Counted from the stretch's first letter, positions 45,610-54,784 are shown. The stretch is DNA of 64,000 nucleotides from Moanibacter sp965226025 (GCA_965226025.1 CBDDCD010000002.1:124001-188000); one strand, 5' to 3'. Numbers and translations: made by a program. Notes: generated by a model not told the origin, from the letters alone.

Positions 45610-46275
45610 ATGGATAACAGTACAGACATTGGGGCCTGGAATCAGCTGACCAGCGATCTGGCTCATTCGCCTCTCGCACAGCAGGGACCCTTCGGCGAAG
45701 CCGCTAGGCGCCTCTCGTCCTACTGGGAACAGCAGAGCAACGGCAATCAGGCAACGATTCCGAGATCGCTCCTCCTTCCCCTCGGCGCCGCCCTCCGAAC
45801 CGTAATCGAAACAGGCTCAATCGAGCGCGCCTTCCTCCAGCTTCTTCCCGATGTTCTGAAGGTATCGCAGAGCGACTTCGGTTTTCTCGCCGAAGTCGAA
45901 TACGGCACATCCGGAGCGCCCTACTTTCTGTCCCACGCCGTGGTCGATGTCTACAAGCCGAACTACGGTCCGCACGACATTGTCTCCAACCTCCAATTCC
46001 ACAACCTCAATACCCTCAACGGCGCCGTTATGACAAGCCGCCGGCCGGTGCTCACCAACGACCCGGGCCGCGATCCCCGCAGCGGCGGCCTGCCGCCCGG
46101 ACACGCCCGGCTCAAGGCCTACCTCGGACTCCCCTTCCTGGTGGACGACGAACTCGTCGGCGGTGCCGCCCTCGGCAACAAGGCGGGTGGATACTCCGAT
46201 GCCGATATATCCTTCCTCGAGCCGCTCTGTGAAATCGGTGGCCTCATGATCGCCGGATATCGGGAGACGAGGTAG
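45610..46275 (+). CDS. Stand-alone GAF domain protein
   Basis: 221 residues. The C-terminal 150 residues form one GAF domain: IERAFLQLLPDVLKVSQSDFGFLAEV, RPVLTNDPGRDPRSGGLPPGH, LKAYLGLPFLVDDELVGGAALGN and YSDADISFLEPLCEIGGLMI. No output domain is attached. The GHA-LKAYLGLP pattern is common in sensor kinases and cyclases, so it may be a ligand-binding partner protein. It follows the hydantoinase operon after 133 bp. Confidence 0.85.
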   Translation: MDNSTDIGAWNQLTSDLAHSPLAQQGPFGEAARRLSSYWEQQSNGNQATIPRSLLLPLGAALRTVIETGSIERAFLQLLPDVLKVSQSDFGFLAEVEYGTSGAPYFLSHAVVDVYKPNYGPHDIVSNLQFHNLNTLNGAVMTSRRPVLTNDPGRDPRSGGLPPGHARLKAYLGLPFLVDDELVGGAALGNKAGGYSDADISFLEPLCEIGGLMIAGYRETR

Positions 46276-46490
46276 AAGAGAGCTATCCGACTTGGAGCCT
46301 CCCCTCTTTGGTCTTTGGCGCGAGCTTCGTCGTATCCCGATTAATGCCGTCTCCTTGACTGAATGGCAGGTATACCAAGCCAATCTTCAAGCCCTAGCCC
46401 TACTTGACCAACTCAACTTCCGAAACGGTTTTTTCGGGGGTAGTAGGGCTCAGGAGGCGCATCAACAGTAGAGGTGGGTTGGCAAAACCG

Positions 46491-48354
46491 CCTGTAGTGT
46501 AGACCTACGCTCTTCCCAGGGCGGGATTTTTTCGTATAATGGTGGGCCATCATGTTTCTGAGGTGTAATCGTCGGCGCAAAGATGGCAAAGAGCACTACT
46601 ATTGGAATATCGTTGAGAACAAGCGTGTCAGCGGGGGGCGGGTGGTCCAAAGACAGGTCCTCTACCTTGGAGAGATCAACGATAGCCAACACGAAGCGTG
46701 GCGCAAGAGCATCGAGATTTTCGAAGAGGGCAGGGAAAGACCCGAACAGGTGGCGCTGTTTCCGGAAGATCGTGCCCCGCCTGTGGGCGACGAAAGTATT
46801 GTTAGAATACGGCTCAAAGATCTCAGGATCGAGAAGCCGCGGCAATGGGGAGGGTGCTGGCTTGGGTGCGTTCTATATGAGCAGTTGGGACTGGGAGAAT
46901 TCTGGCGGGAGCGTCTCAGACCCTCCCGTCAGGGTACCCGCTGGGCCCATGTGCTGCAGACCCTGGTGGTTTACCGGCTGATGGCACCGGGAAGCGAGTG
47001 GCGGCTGCATCGGGAATGGTATGAGCGAAGCGCGATGGGCGATCTGATGGGGGAAGACTTTGGGATCGCCGAGAAGAACACGCTCTATCGCTGCCACGAT
47101 CGATTGCTCAGGCACAAGAAGGCCCTGTTCAGGCACCTGACCGAGAGGTGGAGCGATCTGTTCAATGCCCGTTACGAGATTTTGCTATACGATCTGACGA
47201 GCACCTATTTTGAGTGCGATCCGAACCAGGAGCCGGCGGCCTCGAGCCGACTGCGCAAGTTCGGCTACAGCCGCGATAAGCGACCTGACTGCGTGCAAGT
47301 GGTGATCGCCCTGGTGGTGACTTGTGAGGGCTTGCCGATTGCCTATGAGGTACTTCCGGGTAACACGCAGGATAAAACCACCTTAAAAGATTTTCTTTCT
47401 CGGGTGGAAGAGAACTACGGTAAGGCGAACCGGGTGTGGGTGATGGATCGGGGCATTCCGACCGAGGAAGTCTTGCAACAGATGCGCCAAAGCGAACCCA
47501 GGATCCACTATCTGGTGGGTACCCCGCGCTCCTGGCTGGGTCGCTTCGAGCAGTCGTTGCTGCAGAAGGATTGGAAGCAGTTGCGTCCCGGTATCGAGGT
47601 GAAACTCCTCAGCGAGGGAGGTGAAACCTACGTTCTGGCTAAAAGCGACGATCGGGTGCGCAAAGAAAAAAACATGCGCCTGCGTCGTTTACGCCGTCTT
47701 ATCGAGGCGCTCAAGAAGCTGCGTGAGAGCAAACGGCGCTACCAACGCGATACCATCCTGATCAAACTGGGCGAAGCCAAAAAGGAGGCCGGTCCCCGGA
47801 TCTTTGGATTACTCGACATCGAGATCGCCCCCAAGGGCGCCCCCACTGAAAAGCCGCCTTTGAGCTTCCGGTTGAACTTAAAAAAATACCGCCAAGCCTA
47901 TCGCCGCGAAGGCCGCTATCTGTTGCGCAGCACCCTCAGTGCCGAGAACCCCGAGCAACTCTGGCGCCTTTACCTGCAGCTCACTGAGATCGAGCAAGTC
48001 TTCAAGGAAATCAAGAACGACCTTTCCATCCGCCCCATCCATCATCAGAGAGATGATCGCATCGAGGCGCACATCTTTATCAGCTTCCTTGCTTACTCTC
48101 TGTGGGTCACCCTGAAACGTCGACTCTACCCGATGGCTCCGGGACTGACCCCAGCCGAGGTGCTCTCCAAAATGGCGGCCATCCAAATGCTCGATGTGAA
48201 ACTGCCCACCACCGACGGACGCACCGTTGTGCTTACCCGTTACACCGAGCCCGGTGAGGACCAAAAGCTACTACTGAACCGGTTACACCTCGAACTTCCT
48301 CCCCAACCACCCCCCCAAATCGAATCCAAATAACCCCTCCTGTAGTGTAGACCT
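46491..48354 (+). mobile_element. IS1634-type insertion sequence flanked by a 16-bp direct repeat
   Basis: CCTGTAGTGTAGACCT occurs at 46491-46506 and 48339-48354, bracketing one transposase gene. Subterminal inverted sequences GGTGGGCCATC (46545) and TTGGCCCACTATC (after 48354) suggest the true ends may lie slightly differently. Some IS1634 relatives (IS1549) make unusually long target duplications, so the 16-bp repeat may be one. The element truncates an epimerase gene on its right. Confidence 0.75.
46552..48333 (+). CDS. IS1634-family transposase
   Basis: 593 residues. DDE regions are EILLYDLTSTYFE (Asp), VWVMDRGIPTEEVL (Asp) and LTEIEQVFKEIKNDLSIRP (Glu). The N-terminal strands MFLRCNRRRKDGKEHYYW are the usual family start. 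It is related to, but clearly different from, the broken copy at 28867-32633. No damage is seen. Confidence 0.92.
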   Translation: MFLRCNRRRKDGKEHYYWNIVENKRVSGGRVVQRQVLYLGEINDSQHEAWRKSIEIFEEGRERPEQVALFPEDRAPPVGDESIVRIRLKDLRIEKPRQWGGCWLGCVLYEQLGLGEFWRERLRPSRQGTRWAHVLQTLVVYRLMAPGSEWRLHREWYERSAMGDLMGEDFGIAEKNTLYRCHDRLLRHKKALFRHLTERWSDLFNARYEILLYDLTSTYFECDPNQEPAASSRLRKFGYSRDKRPDCVQVVIALVVTCEGLPIAYEVLPGNTQDKTTLKDFLSRVEENYGKANRVWVMDRGIPTEEVLQQMRQSEPRIHYLVGTPRSWLGRFEQSLLQKDWKQLRPGIEVKLLSEGGETYVLAKSDDRVRKEKNMRLRRLRRLIEALKKLRESKRRYQRDTILIKLGEAKKEAGPRIFGLLDIEIAPKGAPTEKPPLSFRLNLKKYRQAYRREGRYLLRSTLSAENPEQLWRLYLQLTEIEQVFKEIKNDLSIRPIHHQRDDRIEAHIFISFLAYSLWVTLKRRLYPMAPGLTPAEVLSKMAAIQMLDVKLPTTDGRTVVLTRYTEPGEDQKLLLNRLHLELPPQPPPQIESK

Positions 48355-48355
48355 T

Positions 48356-48991
48356 TGGCCCACTATCAACGACTTACGTCGAAATCAGGCCCCAGTTGAG
48401 AAAGACGGGCTAACGGGCTTCGATACGATCGTCCACATGGCGGCTGACCCACGCCCGGAAGCCCCTTGGGAGAGCGTCCTCAACAGCAACATTGTCGGGT
48501 CCTACAATATTTTCGAGGGCAGCGTGCGCGCCGGTGTCAAGCGAGTGGTGGCGGCCAGCACGGTGATGGTTTCCTGGGGATACTTCGATGAGGAACCGTA
48601 CCAATCAATGAGGGCGGGAACAACGGACCCGGCTACGGCAGGACTCCATAGAATCACTCCCGCGGATCCGGTGCGACCGACCTGCCTCTACGCCTCGAGC
48701 AAGGTGTGCGTCGAGGCCTTGGCGCGGACCTATACCTCGACCCAACCCATCTCCATCATCTGTCTCCGTATCGGCGCCGTAAACGCCGACGATCAGCCGA
48801 GCCCAGGGTGTCCCGATTGCTGGTGCAGCCACCGAGACATCTCTCAGATGGTCGAGAAATGTATCGTCGCAAAACCCTCCACCAAGTTCGCCGTCTACTA
48901 CGCCGTGTCTGAAAGCCCCTGGCGCAGTTTCGATCTAGAGGGACCGCGTCAGGAGGTCGGGTATGTGCCCATGGACGGAGTCCCCGGCTGA
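48356..48991 (+). pseudogene. NAD-dependent epimerase/dehydratase, N-terminally truncated
   Basis: The frame enters from the IS edge and reads EKDGLTGFDTIVHMAADPRP, the strand-4 region of an extended SDR. It continues with SNIVGSYNIFEGSVRAGVKR, ASTVMVSWG, the catalytic YASSKVCVE, and CLRIGAVNADDQPSPGC. The glycine-rich NAD motif and the first 50 or so residues are gone and are not on the other side of the IS. It is probably not functional. The family acts on nucleotide sugars or related compounds (uronate dehydrogenase-like). Confidence 0.87.
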
Positions 48992-49190
48992 CTAATCGAG
49001 AGCGGAGAACGCTGGAATCTTCCCCTTCCACTTCGTCATCCTCTTTCTCGTGCCAACCGCGTCTACAACATTCGGTATTGAGTTCGACGTAGGCGGTCTC
49101 GTCGAGGCCGCATAGTCGAAGTTCGACTCTGAGAGTCAGTCGGATCGACGCCGATTGTGGAAGTTACACTCTCGATTGATCCAGCACCCT

Positions 49191-50138
49191 TCAATGACTA
49201 TGCGGCACTCGATCTTCTTCAACCCGGGCGCCGGGAAGCGCACGGAAAGCAAGGGCTAACTCTTCCACGCCTAGGTCTCCTATGGCAACCAGAGTCCCCA
49301 CCGCCACCGGATCGAGTTTCCCTTCCCAGTTCTCCATATACAATTCTTCGCCCACTCTCTCCACATGCAAGATGCCGCCGGCGGATTCCCTCACAAACCC
49401 CTTCAGTCGCAGCACTCTTCGGGGCAATGCGCCCAGCGCAGCCTCCAACGCAGCCTGGTCGACCGATTCAGAAAACAGAATGCGGCAGCTCTTCCAACCC
49501 GTCGACGAGTCGGGTGCGGTCTCTTCCGTCCGCCGCCTTGGCCCGGACGCTGCCACCAGTTCCGCGGGTTCGACTCTGCCGTAGGTAGTCGCGATGATGG
49601 GCGCCTCGGGATTCACATCGCGCACCGCGTTGCGGGTCGCACGCCGCACCTCTTCCTGCGCCTCATCATAGTGGTTCATGACAATGACGTCTGCCCCTCT
49701 CACTTGGTTATCCACCTGCACCATCGCGCCGCGAAAGGTGGTGTGGCGCACGGCGTGAACCACGGCAATCTGCCGATCCAGTCGCACCCATTCATCGAGA
49801 GGTTCACGCTCCAGCACCAAGGCAATACCGGCAGGATTCGAAACGCCGGAGGCCTCCAAAACGATGCGGTCAAACGGAGCGGCTTCGGATTCCAGCAATT
49901 TTTCCAAACCGGATGACAACTCACCCTGGATGCTGCAGCAGACGCATCCACCCGGCAGTTCAAGCAAACCCGAAGCGGCATCGGCCATTCGTTGCGCGTC
50001 GACCGAAACCGTGCCGAGGTCATTCACGACAATGGCTACACGGTCCCCCTCCCAGTCCCCCGCCAGCAGGCCGTTGATGAGAGTCGTCTTGCCCGAACCA
50101 AGAAAACCGGAAACCAACCATACGGGTGTGCGGGACAT
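49191..50138 (-). CDS. CobW/COG0523-family GTPase
   Basis: 315 residues. The P-loop is GFLGSGKTT (11-19), the metal-binding CxCC motif is GGCVCCS (Cys65, 67, 68), and VLEASGVSNPAGI is switch-like. The base-specificity motif is MNHYD in place of NKxD. The C-terminal CobW_C domain spans FSESVDQAALEAAL to VGEELYMENWEG. Family members insert or chaperone zinc, cobalt or other metals. The native gene neighbourhood is lost, since a truncated epimerase lies on one side, so the client is unknown. Confidence 0.92.
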   Translation of the reverse strand: MSRTPVWLVSGFLGSGKTTLINGLLAGDWEGDRVAIVVNDLGTVSVDAQRMADAASGLLELPGGCVCCSIQGELSSGLEKLLESEAAPFDRIVLEASGVSNPAGIALVLEREPLDEWVRLDRQIAVVHAVRHTTFRGAMVQVDNQVRGADVIVMNHYDEAQEEVRRATRNAVRDVNPEAPIIATTYGRVEPAELVAASGPRRRTEETAPDSSTGWKSCRILFSESVDQAALEAALGALPRRVLRLKGFVRESAGGILHVERVGEELYMENWEGKLDPVAVGTLVAIGDLGVEELALAFRALPGARVEEDRVPHSH

Positions 50139-50653
50139 CAGTGATCCCGTTCACCCGAATACTCTTTCAGCAAGAACGCACCACATCCCTTCCCCTTGCT
50201 TTTCCCCACAATCCAGATGCAGTGTATAACCATGTAATCGTTCGCCTCGACCGCATTCGCCGACTTCGAGAGTATTCCTCAACCACCAACCGGTCGACCG
50301 AATCGTAAGCACAGTCGACAGTCCAGATCACGAAAATTCAAACGTCGGGTCAATACTCTCTCAGACCTATCCCGAACAATTGGGAAAAATCTGCAAGGAA
50401 GTGGGTGGAATGTACGGGTAACAGGTCACCGCAGGCGAAACCTTGATCCCCATTCCCTGCCGTGTTTCCTTCCCTGCCATGCGCAGAACAGCCGGATTCG
50501 TCGGTCTGATTTACCGCCTCCTCCTGACCACCCTACTGGGCTTGCCGCCGTAAAAGACGACCCAGGTTTGTGTTCTGTCTAATCGGCCTGACAGAGCGGT
50601 GACAAATAAATCGACGGCCGTCGATTTATTTGTCACATAACGGATTGCAAGAT
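50139..50653. other. Gap with a 38-bp perfect palindrome and no gene
   Basis: About 515 bp without a convincing reading frame. At 50599-50636 two 19-bp arms (GTGACAAATAAATCGACGG and its exact complement) meet at CGG|CCG. The palindrome ends 17 bp before the ATG of the small gene at 50654, so it may regulate that gene or be a recombination site. The rest shows nothing recognisable. Confidence 0.6.
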
Positions 50654-50884
50654 ATGGTCGACATTGACAGTATCTGTGAGCCTGAATGGGTGGAGTGGTA
50701 CCAGATAAGCCCGCAGTCCCGGTGGGCCGAGAGCGAGAAGATGTGGGCCACTTATATCGCCCTGGGAGGTTCTCTTGACCCCGAGCCCGATACGCAAAGT
50801 CCTTTCTTCGATAGAGACGCACCGTGTGCGAAGCCTCTTGATGGGCGGACAGGCTTGCGTCTTATACGGCGCGGCGGAGTTTAG
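50654..50884 (+). CDS. Small conserved protein overlapping a nucleotidyltransferase gene
   Basis: 76 residues from ATG 50654; a TTG at 50630 would start inside the palindrome. The sequence EPEWVEWYQISPQSRW, then ESEKMWATYIALGGSLDPEP and SPFFDRDAP resembles small proteins I recall being encoded directly ahead of nucleotidyltransferase genes. The last 36 codons overlap the start of the next gene in another frame, with both frames looking conserved. Function unknown; a regulatory or antitoxin-like partner is possible. Confidence 0.65.
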   Translation: MVDIDSICEPEWVEWYQISPQSRWAESEKMWATYIALGGSLDPEPDTQSPFFDRDAPCAKPLDGRTGLRLIRRGGV

Positions 50885-51521
50885 TCGCGACACCGATCTG
50901 GCAATATTGGCGGAACCCGAAAATCTCGTCCGACTTCAGTCAGCTCTCGACGATTTGCAAGCGGAGCGGATAGCCGTGCCGCCGTTCGAATCAAGGTATC
51001 TCGATATGGGCCTGGCGGTACACTTCAGATGCCGTCATCCGGAAGCATGGAATCTTCGCGTCGATATCATGTCTAAGATGCGCGGGGTGGACAAATTTGA
51101 GGAACTTTGGAAACGCCGAACGACATTCGAAGATGATCAAGGAGGACGCATCGAGTTGCTTTCGATCCAGGACCTAGTGAAGGCAAAGAAGACCCAGCGC
51201 GACAAGGATTGGCCAATGCTCACTCGACTGGTTGAGGCGAATTACTTCGAGAACAGGGAGAATCCAGGTGATTGTCAGGTCGAGTTCTGGATGAGAGAAT
51301 TGCGTACGGCGTCTCTTTTGATCGAAGTGGTCCGCAGCTATTCGCAATTGAGTGGCACTATGACGGCAAAACGTCCGTTGCTCAAGATTGCAGAAGCAGG
51401 TGACGAAGCGGCCCTTCAACAAGCGATCAAACAGGAGGAGGAACGAGAACGAGAAGCGGACCGGGAATACTGGGCGCCTCTGCGCGAGGTGCTAGCACAA
51501 CTGCGCAAAGGAAGAGAATGA
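50775..51521 (+). CDS. Nucleotidyltransferase-fold protein (MNT/AbiEii-like)
   Basis: 248 residues from TTG 50775, chosen because GGGAGGT lies just upstream and the helix IRKVLSSIETHRVRSLL before the active site is needed for the fold. The active-site pattern is MGGQACVLYGAAEFSRDTDL, with the third acidic residue probably in LRVDIMSKM. The C-terminus is helical and charged (KQEEEREREADREY). It overlaps the small upstream gene by 110 bp. The pair looks like a two-component module, possibly toxin-antitoxin related; this is inference. Confidence 0.82.
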   Translation: MTPSPIRKVLSSIETHRVRSLLMGGQACVLYGAAEFSRDTDLAILAEPENLVRLQSALDDLQAERIAVPPFESRYLDMGLAVHFRCRHPEAWNLRVDIMSKMRGVDKFEELWKRRTTFEDDQGGRIELLSIQDLVKAKKTQRDKDWPMLTRLVEANYFENRENPGDCQVEFWMRELRTASLLIEVVRSYSQLSGTMTAKRPLLKIAEAGDEAALQQAIKQEEEREREADREYWAPLREVLAQLRKGRE

Positions 51522-51680
51522 TCTGCGCCGAATAGTTTCTGGTGCAGCCGGTCGCCCACAACTCCGGATTCGCGACCTCCACGACCATGGGCACGCCGTC
51601 CGAAGCGACACCGCCGGCTCGCCCTTTCTCAGATCCGGCGAGAGTCGCGACCGCCTCCCAACGAATCCGTTGCGATTATT

Positions 51681-52560
51681 CTACCCGACCGCAGAGAGCA
51701 CTACATTCAGCTGCTTGGTGAGATAAGGAGATACCTTCCCCACCCGGCTCACCGACTTCAGCAGAGGAAACGTGCTACCCCGCCAATCTCCTTTCTTATC
51801 GTTCACATGTCTGCCAAGGACGATTCCTGATTTCTCGATGTAGTCCTTGAGGTGATCGAGTCCATCCCTTATTACCTTTACCGGCAGCGAATTGCCTCTT
51901 CGTTTCGACCACTCCACGAGGTAATGCAATCCCCGCAGAATATCGTACTCGAAAAAGCGGGGAAAGAACGGCTTCAACCATTCCTTGTTGATGACGCTTC
52001 CATCTTTCTTGGAACGAACCAATCGATGTTCGATCAGGTATCGCGCACCCTCATCGAGGAACTTGGCCTCAGCATCAGTATAATCTCGCCTGGTAAAAAA
52101 GAGGACAGCCTCGAGAGGCGGCAAGCTTGATACAACCGAACTCTTTCGCGACCTAAGATAGGCCGAGGGTGTGCAGTTCAATCCGCCATCGGGAAGCTGA
52201 TGTTTCAGGAACCACTCACGTATCCAGGGCATCTCCGCATCCACATTGCAGCCGCATGAAGAAAGAATCGCGTAGAAGACGCCCATCTCACAGTGGCAGC
52301 AGTCCATCTTTGAACGGTCTAGATTGCTTCTTGGAGCATCCTCCTTAGTAATCCACGAACTTTGGCCATGCCCCATGTTTTAGCTGTTGCAACGCCCGTT
52401 TGACGGCCGGTTTCGGAATTCGTTTCGCTTCACCCATTTCGCAGAGAGTCGCCATGTGCCACCATGGCCCGCTCCACTTTCTCCTACTCTTGCGGTCCGG
52501 TATGGCAAAGGCGTCGTCGGACGCCAGGACTTCCATTGATTGTTCGATAGTTTCGCTCAT
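51681..52560 (-). pseudogene. Prenyltransferase/terpenoid-cyclase-fold-like protein, frameshifted
   Basis: The first frame from 52560 (SETIEQSMEVLASDDAFAIP, then KWSGPWWHMATLCEMGEA) stops at TAA after KFVDY near 52345. The next frame picks up at once with KEDAPRSNLDRSKMDCCHCE and continues WIREWFLKHQLPDGGLNC, SSLPPLEAVLFF and FFEYDILRGLHYL. Together they make about 293 residues, the alpha/alpha-toroid type found as uncharacterised proteins. One extra T in GATTACTAAGGAG explains the break. It could instead be a stop-start overlap, but the second frame has no good start. Confidence 0.7.
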
Positions 52561-52587
52561 ACCTCTAGATTAGACACCGTGAATCAT

Positions 52588-52603
52588 CCCGCGCAAGCGC
52601 GGG
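52588..52603. repeat. REP-like hairpin with CAAG centre
   Basis: CCCGCGCAAGCGCGGG preceded by ATCAT. An inverted half, AAGCGCGGGATGAT, lies about 75 bp further on (near 52664-52677). It is similar in design to the hairpins at 1200, 1271, 58852 and 59379. Confidence 0.6.
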
Positions 52604-52715
52604 TACCGATTTAGCGTCTCTCGGTCGCAGGCTCCCCCGGGCCTCAACAACGCTCAACACGAACAAGCGCGGGATGATCCAGGTCTCGGACGATGCTGCG
52701 AAATTTTCGGAAAGA

Positions 52716-53537
52716 CTAGATTCCAAGGATCCGGCGTGCCTCGGCCGGTGTGGCAACCTCGTGCTGGAGCTGCTCAACGAGATTAACCGCGACCTCGACC
52801 ATCTCCGCGTTGCTCTTGAGGAGGACTCCCTTTCGCAGGTAGATATTGTCCTCGAAACCGACTCGAATGTGACCCCCTAAAAGGATGCTCATAGTAATCA
52901 TAGGCAACTGACTTCGGCCCACACCCATCACGCACCATGGGATATCGGGCGGCAGCATGTTCTTCATAAAGATTAGGTTCTCCGGAGTCGCTTCGATACC
53001 CCACCCTGCTCCCATACACATTTGGACCCAAGACGGATCTTCGAACAACCCTTCCCCGATCATATGGAGAGCCTGCCTCATATGCCCCGCATCGAAGACT
53101 TCAATCTCGGGTTTGACACCCTGCTCGCGCATCCGCTGCGCCGCTGCTCTCCCCCACTCCGGTGGATTTTCGAAAATCCAATCCCCAAAATTCAATGAAC
53201 CAATATCGAGAGAACACAATTCGGGTTTCAGGGTCACTGGCTCCAGGCGCTCTTCAATCACGTTGTCGCCCGGCAAATGCAACCCACTGGTCGTGAGATT
53301 GATGAGAATTTCACTCACTTGCCGTATCCGGTCGACGACCTCCTTGAACAGCTCGATCCTGGAAGATGCTATCCCGCTCTTGGGATCGCGAACGTGAATA
53401 TGGGCAATGGCAGCCCCGGCTTTTCCGCACTCGATGGCCGCTTCAGCGATTTCCTTCGGCGTATACGGCACTGCCGGATTCATCTCCTTAGTCGGTTGGG
53501 AACCGACTACTGCTACGGAGATAATCGTCTTTTCCAT
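52716..53537 (-). CDS. Beta-keto acid cleavage enzyme (BKACE), Kce-like
   Basis: 273 residues from ATG 53537; an upstream in-frame ATG at 53570 overlaps the PhyH gene. It is a TIM barrel with the zinc motif HIHVRDP, VAVVGSQPTKEMNP at the N-terminus, INLTTSGLHLPGD, LCSLDIGSLNFGDWIFEN, EIEVFDAGHM and the C-terminal GGHIRVGFEDNIYLRKGV. BKACE enzymes condense a beta-keto acid with acetyl-CoA to give acetoacetate and a CoA ester; 3-keto-5-aminohexanoate is the classical substrate. It follows the PhyH gene in one transcript, so the PhyH product may feed a beta-keto acid pathway. Confidence 0.93.
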   Translation of the reverse strand: MEKTIISVAVVGSQPTKEMNPAVPYTPKEIAEAAIECGKAGAAIAHIHVRDPKSGIASSRIELFKEVVDRIRQVSEILINLTTSGLHLPGDNVIEERLEPVTLKPELCSLDIGSLNFGDWIFENPPEWGRAAAQRMREQGVKPEIEVFDAGHMRQALHMIGEGLFEDPSWVQMCMGAGWGIEATPENLIFMKNMLPPDIPWCVMGVGRSQLPMITMSILLGGHIRVGFEDNIYLRKGVLLKSNAEMVEVAVNLVEQLQHEVATPAEARRILGI

Positions 53538-53559
53538 ATCCGTAGGTGTCCGTGCCTGG

Positions 53560-54714
53560 TCAGATTCCAAGGTCCCTCAGATTGTAGTCTTTCAGGATGC
53601 GTACCCTCGCTTCTTCATTCCACCGATTAGCCCTCTCGTGTCCAACCAGAGGCCGATAAATGTAGCTGGACTCGTGAGGGAAGCGCTGTTTCCGGGCATC
53701 GATTCCCAGGGCAATCAAACGAGACCTCTGGTGGATCCCCTCCTCGTCGTAGATACGCCCTTCGTCCCTAAACTCCGTTCGAACGTTGAGCACAGAGGCC
53801 CGGCGGTGAAACCCAAAATTGAACGTTACCCGCTTGTCCGGCGAAGTGTTGGCGAATGAGCCGTGAAGGACCTGGCGGTTGGTCATGACCACGTCGCTTG
53901 GTTGGCACACGATTGGTACGGCCCCGGGCAGTCGGTCAGAGTCGTTGTTGGACTCGATCATTGCTTTGATGTCGAGCTTGCCCCGCTTGTGCGATCCGGG
54001 AAGCAACCAAACCCCGTTGGCCGCCGTGCTTCCGTACAGTTGCGCCATGAAATTGAACCCGTGCGTACCGGCATCCCAGTCCGGGCTGTCCCATCGCCTG
54101 GTTCCGTCCTGGTGCCAGGCCACGGACGTCCCCAATCCCGCCTGCTTGACGATGATGGACTCGGCGAACGGGGTGAAATCCGGTCCGTTGACCTGCTCTG
54201 CAATGGACAGCAATTGCGGGTGGCCATAAAGCCGGAGGCAGGAGTCCATGATCTGCAGGGGTCCGTCGATCGAGGAAATCACGAAGTCCGGAGCGTCGCT
54301 CGGCGGTTCCGGTTCCATCATCCTCGCCGGGTGGCGGCCGTCGTGTTTCGATGTGCCGCCCACGGGGTCGCTCAAGGGCCGGGCGAAATGGAAGGTCGGC
54401 TTCGAAAATTCAGCCCCTAGCGCGGGTCGGCCCTTTGCATCAACCAGAGCATTCTTGGTGTGTGGCGCTCGTTCGAACACGCCCTCCAAATCTGCCCTCA
54501 GATCGTTGAGCTCCTCGACCTTCAGGACCTCTTCGAACACGTAGAAGCCGTAACCCAAATAGGCATCCAGAATGTCCTTGTCCAGCGTGCCGGCTTCGTC
54601 GAATTTGATCGGACCGCGGTTTCCAAGATCGTAGGCAATCCGCTCTCCCTCGCGGGCGTAGACCGCCATTGCATCTTCGGGACTATCTGCGAGCTCCTGT
54701 CGTTTGGATTTCAA
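53560..54714 (-). CDS. Phytanoyl-CoA dioxygenase (PhyH) family protein, long form
   Basis: 384 residues. His201-Gln-Asp203 in VAWHQDGTRRWDS, distal His284 in NRQVLHGSFAN, Arg295 in DKRVTFNFG. The 50-residue N-terminal lead and the C-terminal helix-rich tail make it longer than the minimal fold. The core ANGVWLLPGSHKRGKLDIK is typical. It is cotranscribed with BKACE, and its stop lies 23 bp before that start. A 27-bp repeat sits 71 bp upstream of its start. Confidence 0.92.
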   Translation of the reverse strand: MKSKRQELADSPEDAMAVYAREGERIAYDLGNRGPIKFDEAGTLDKDILDAYLGYGFYVFEEVLKVEELNDLRADLEGVFERAPHTKNALVDAKGRPALGAEFSKPTFHFARPLSDPVGGTSKHDGRHPARMMEPEPPSDAPDFVISSIDGPLQIMDSCLRLYGHPQLLSIAEQVNGPDFTPFAESIIVKQAGLGTSVAWHQDGTRRWDSPDWDAGTHGFNFMAQLYGSTAANGVWLLPGSHKRGKLDIKAMIESNNDSDRLPGAVPIVCQPSDVVMTNRQVLHGSFANTSPDKRVTFNFGFHRRASVLNVRTEFRDEGRIYDEEGIHQRSRLIALGIDARKQRFPHESSYIYRPLVGHERANRWNEEARVRILKDYNLRDLGI

Positions 54715-54784
54715 TCCCCTTCCCTTTCTGTCTCAACCTGCGGATCTCGACTCATTCCTCATTCTGGCCCGCAGAGTGAGATCA

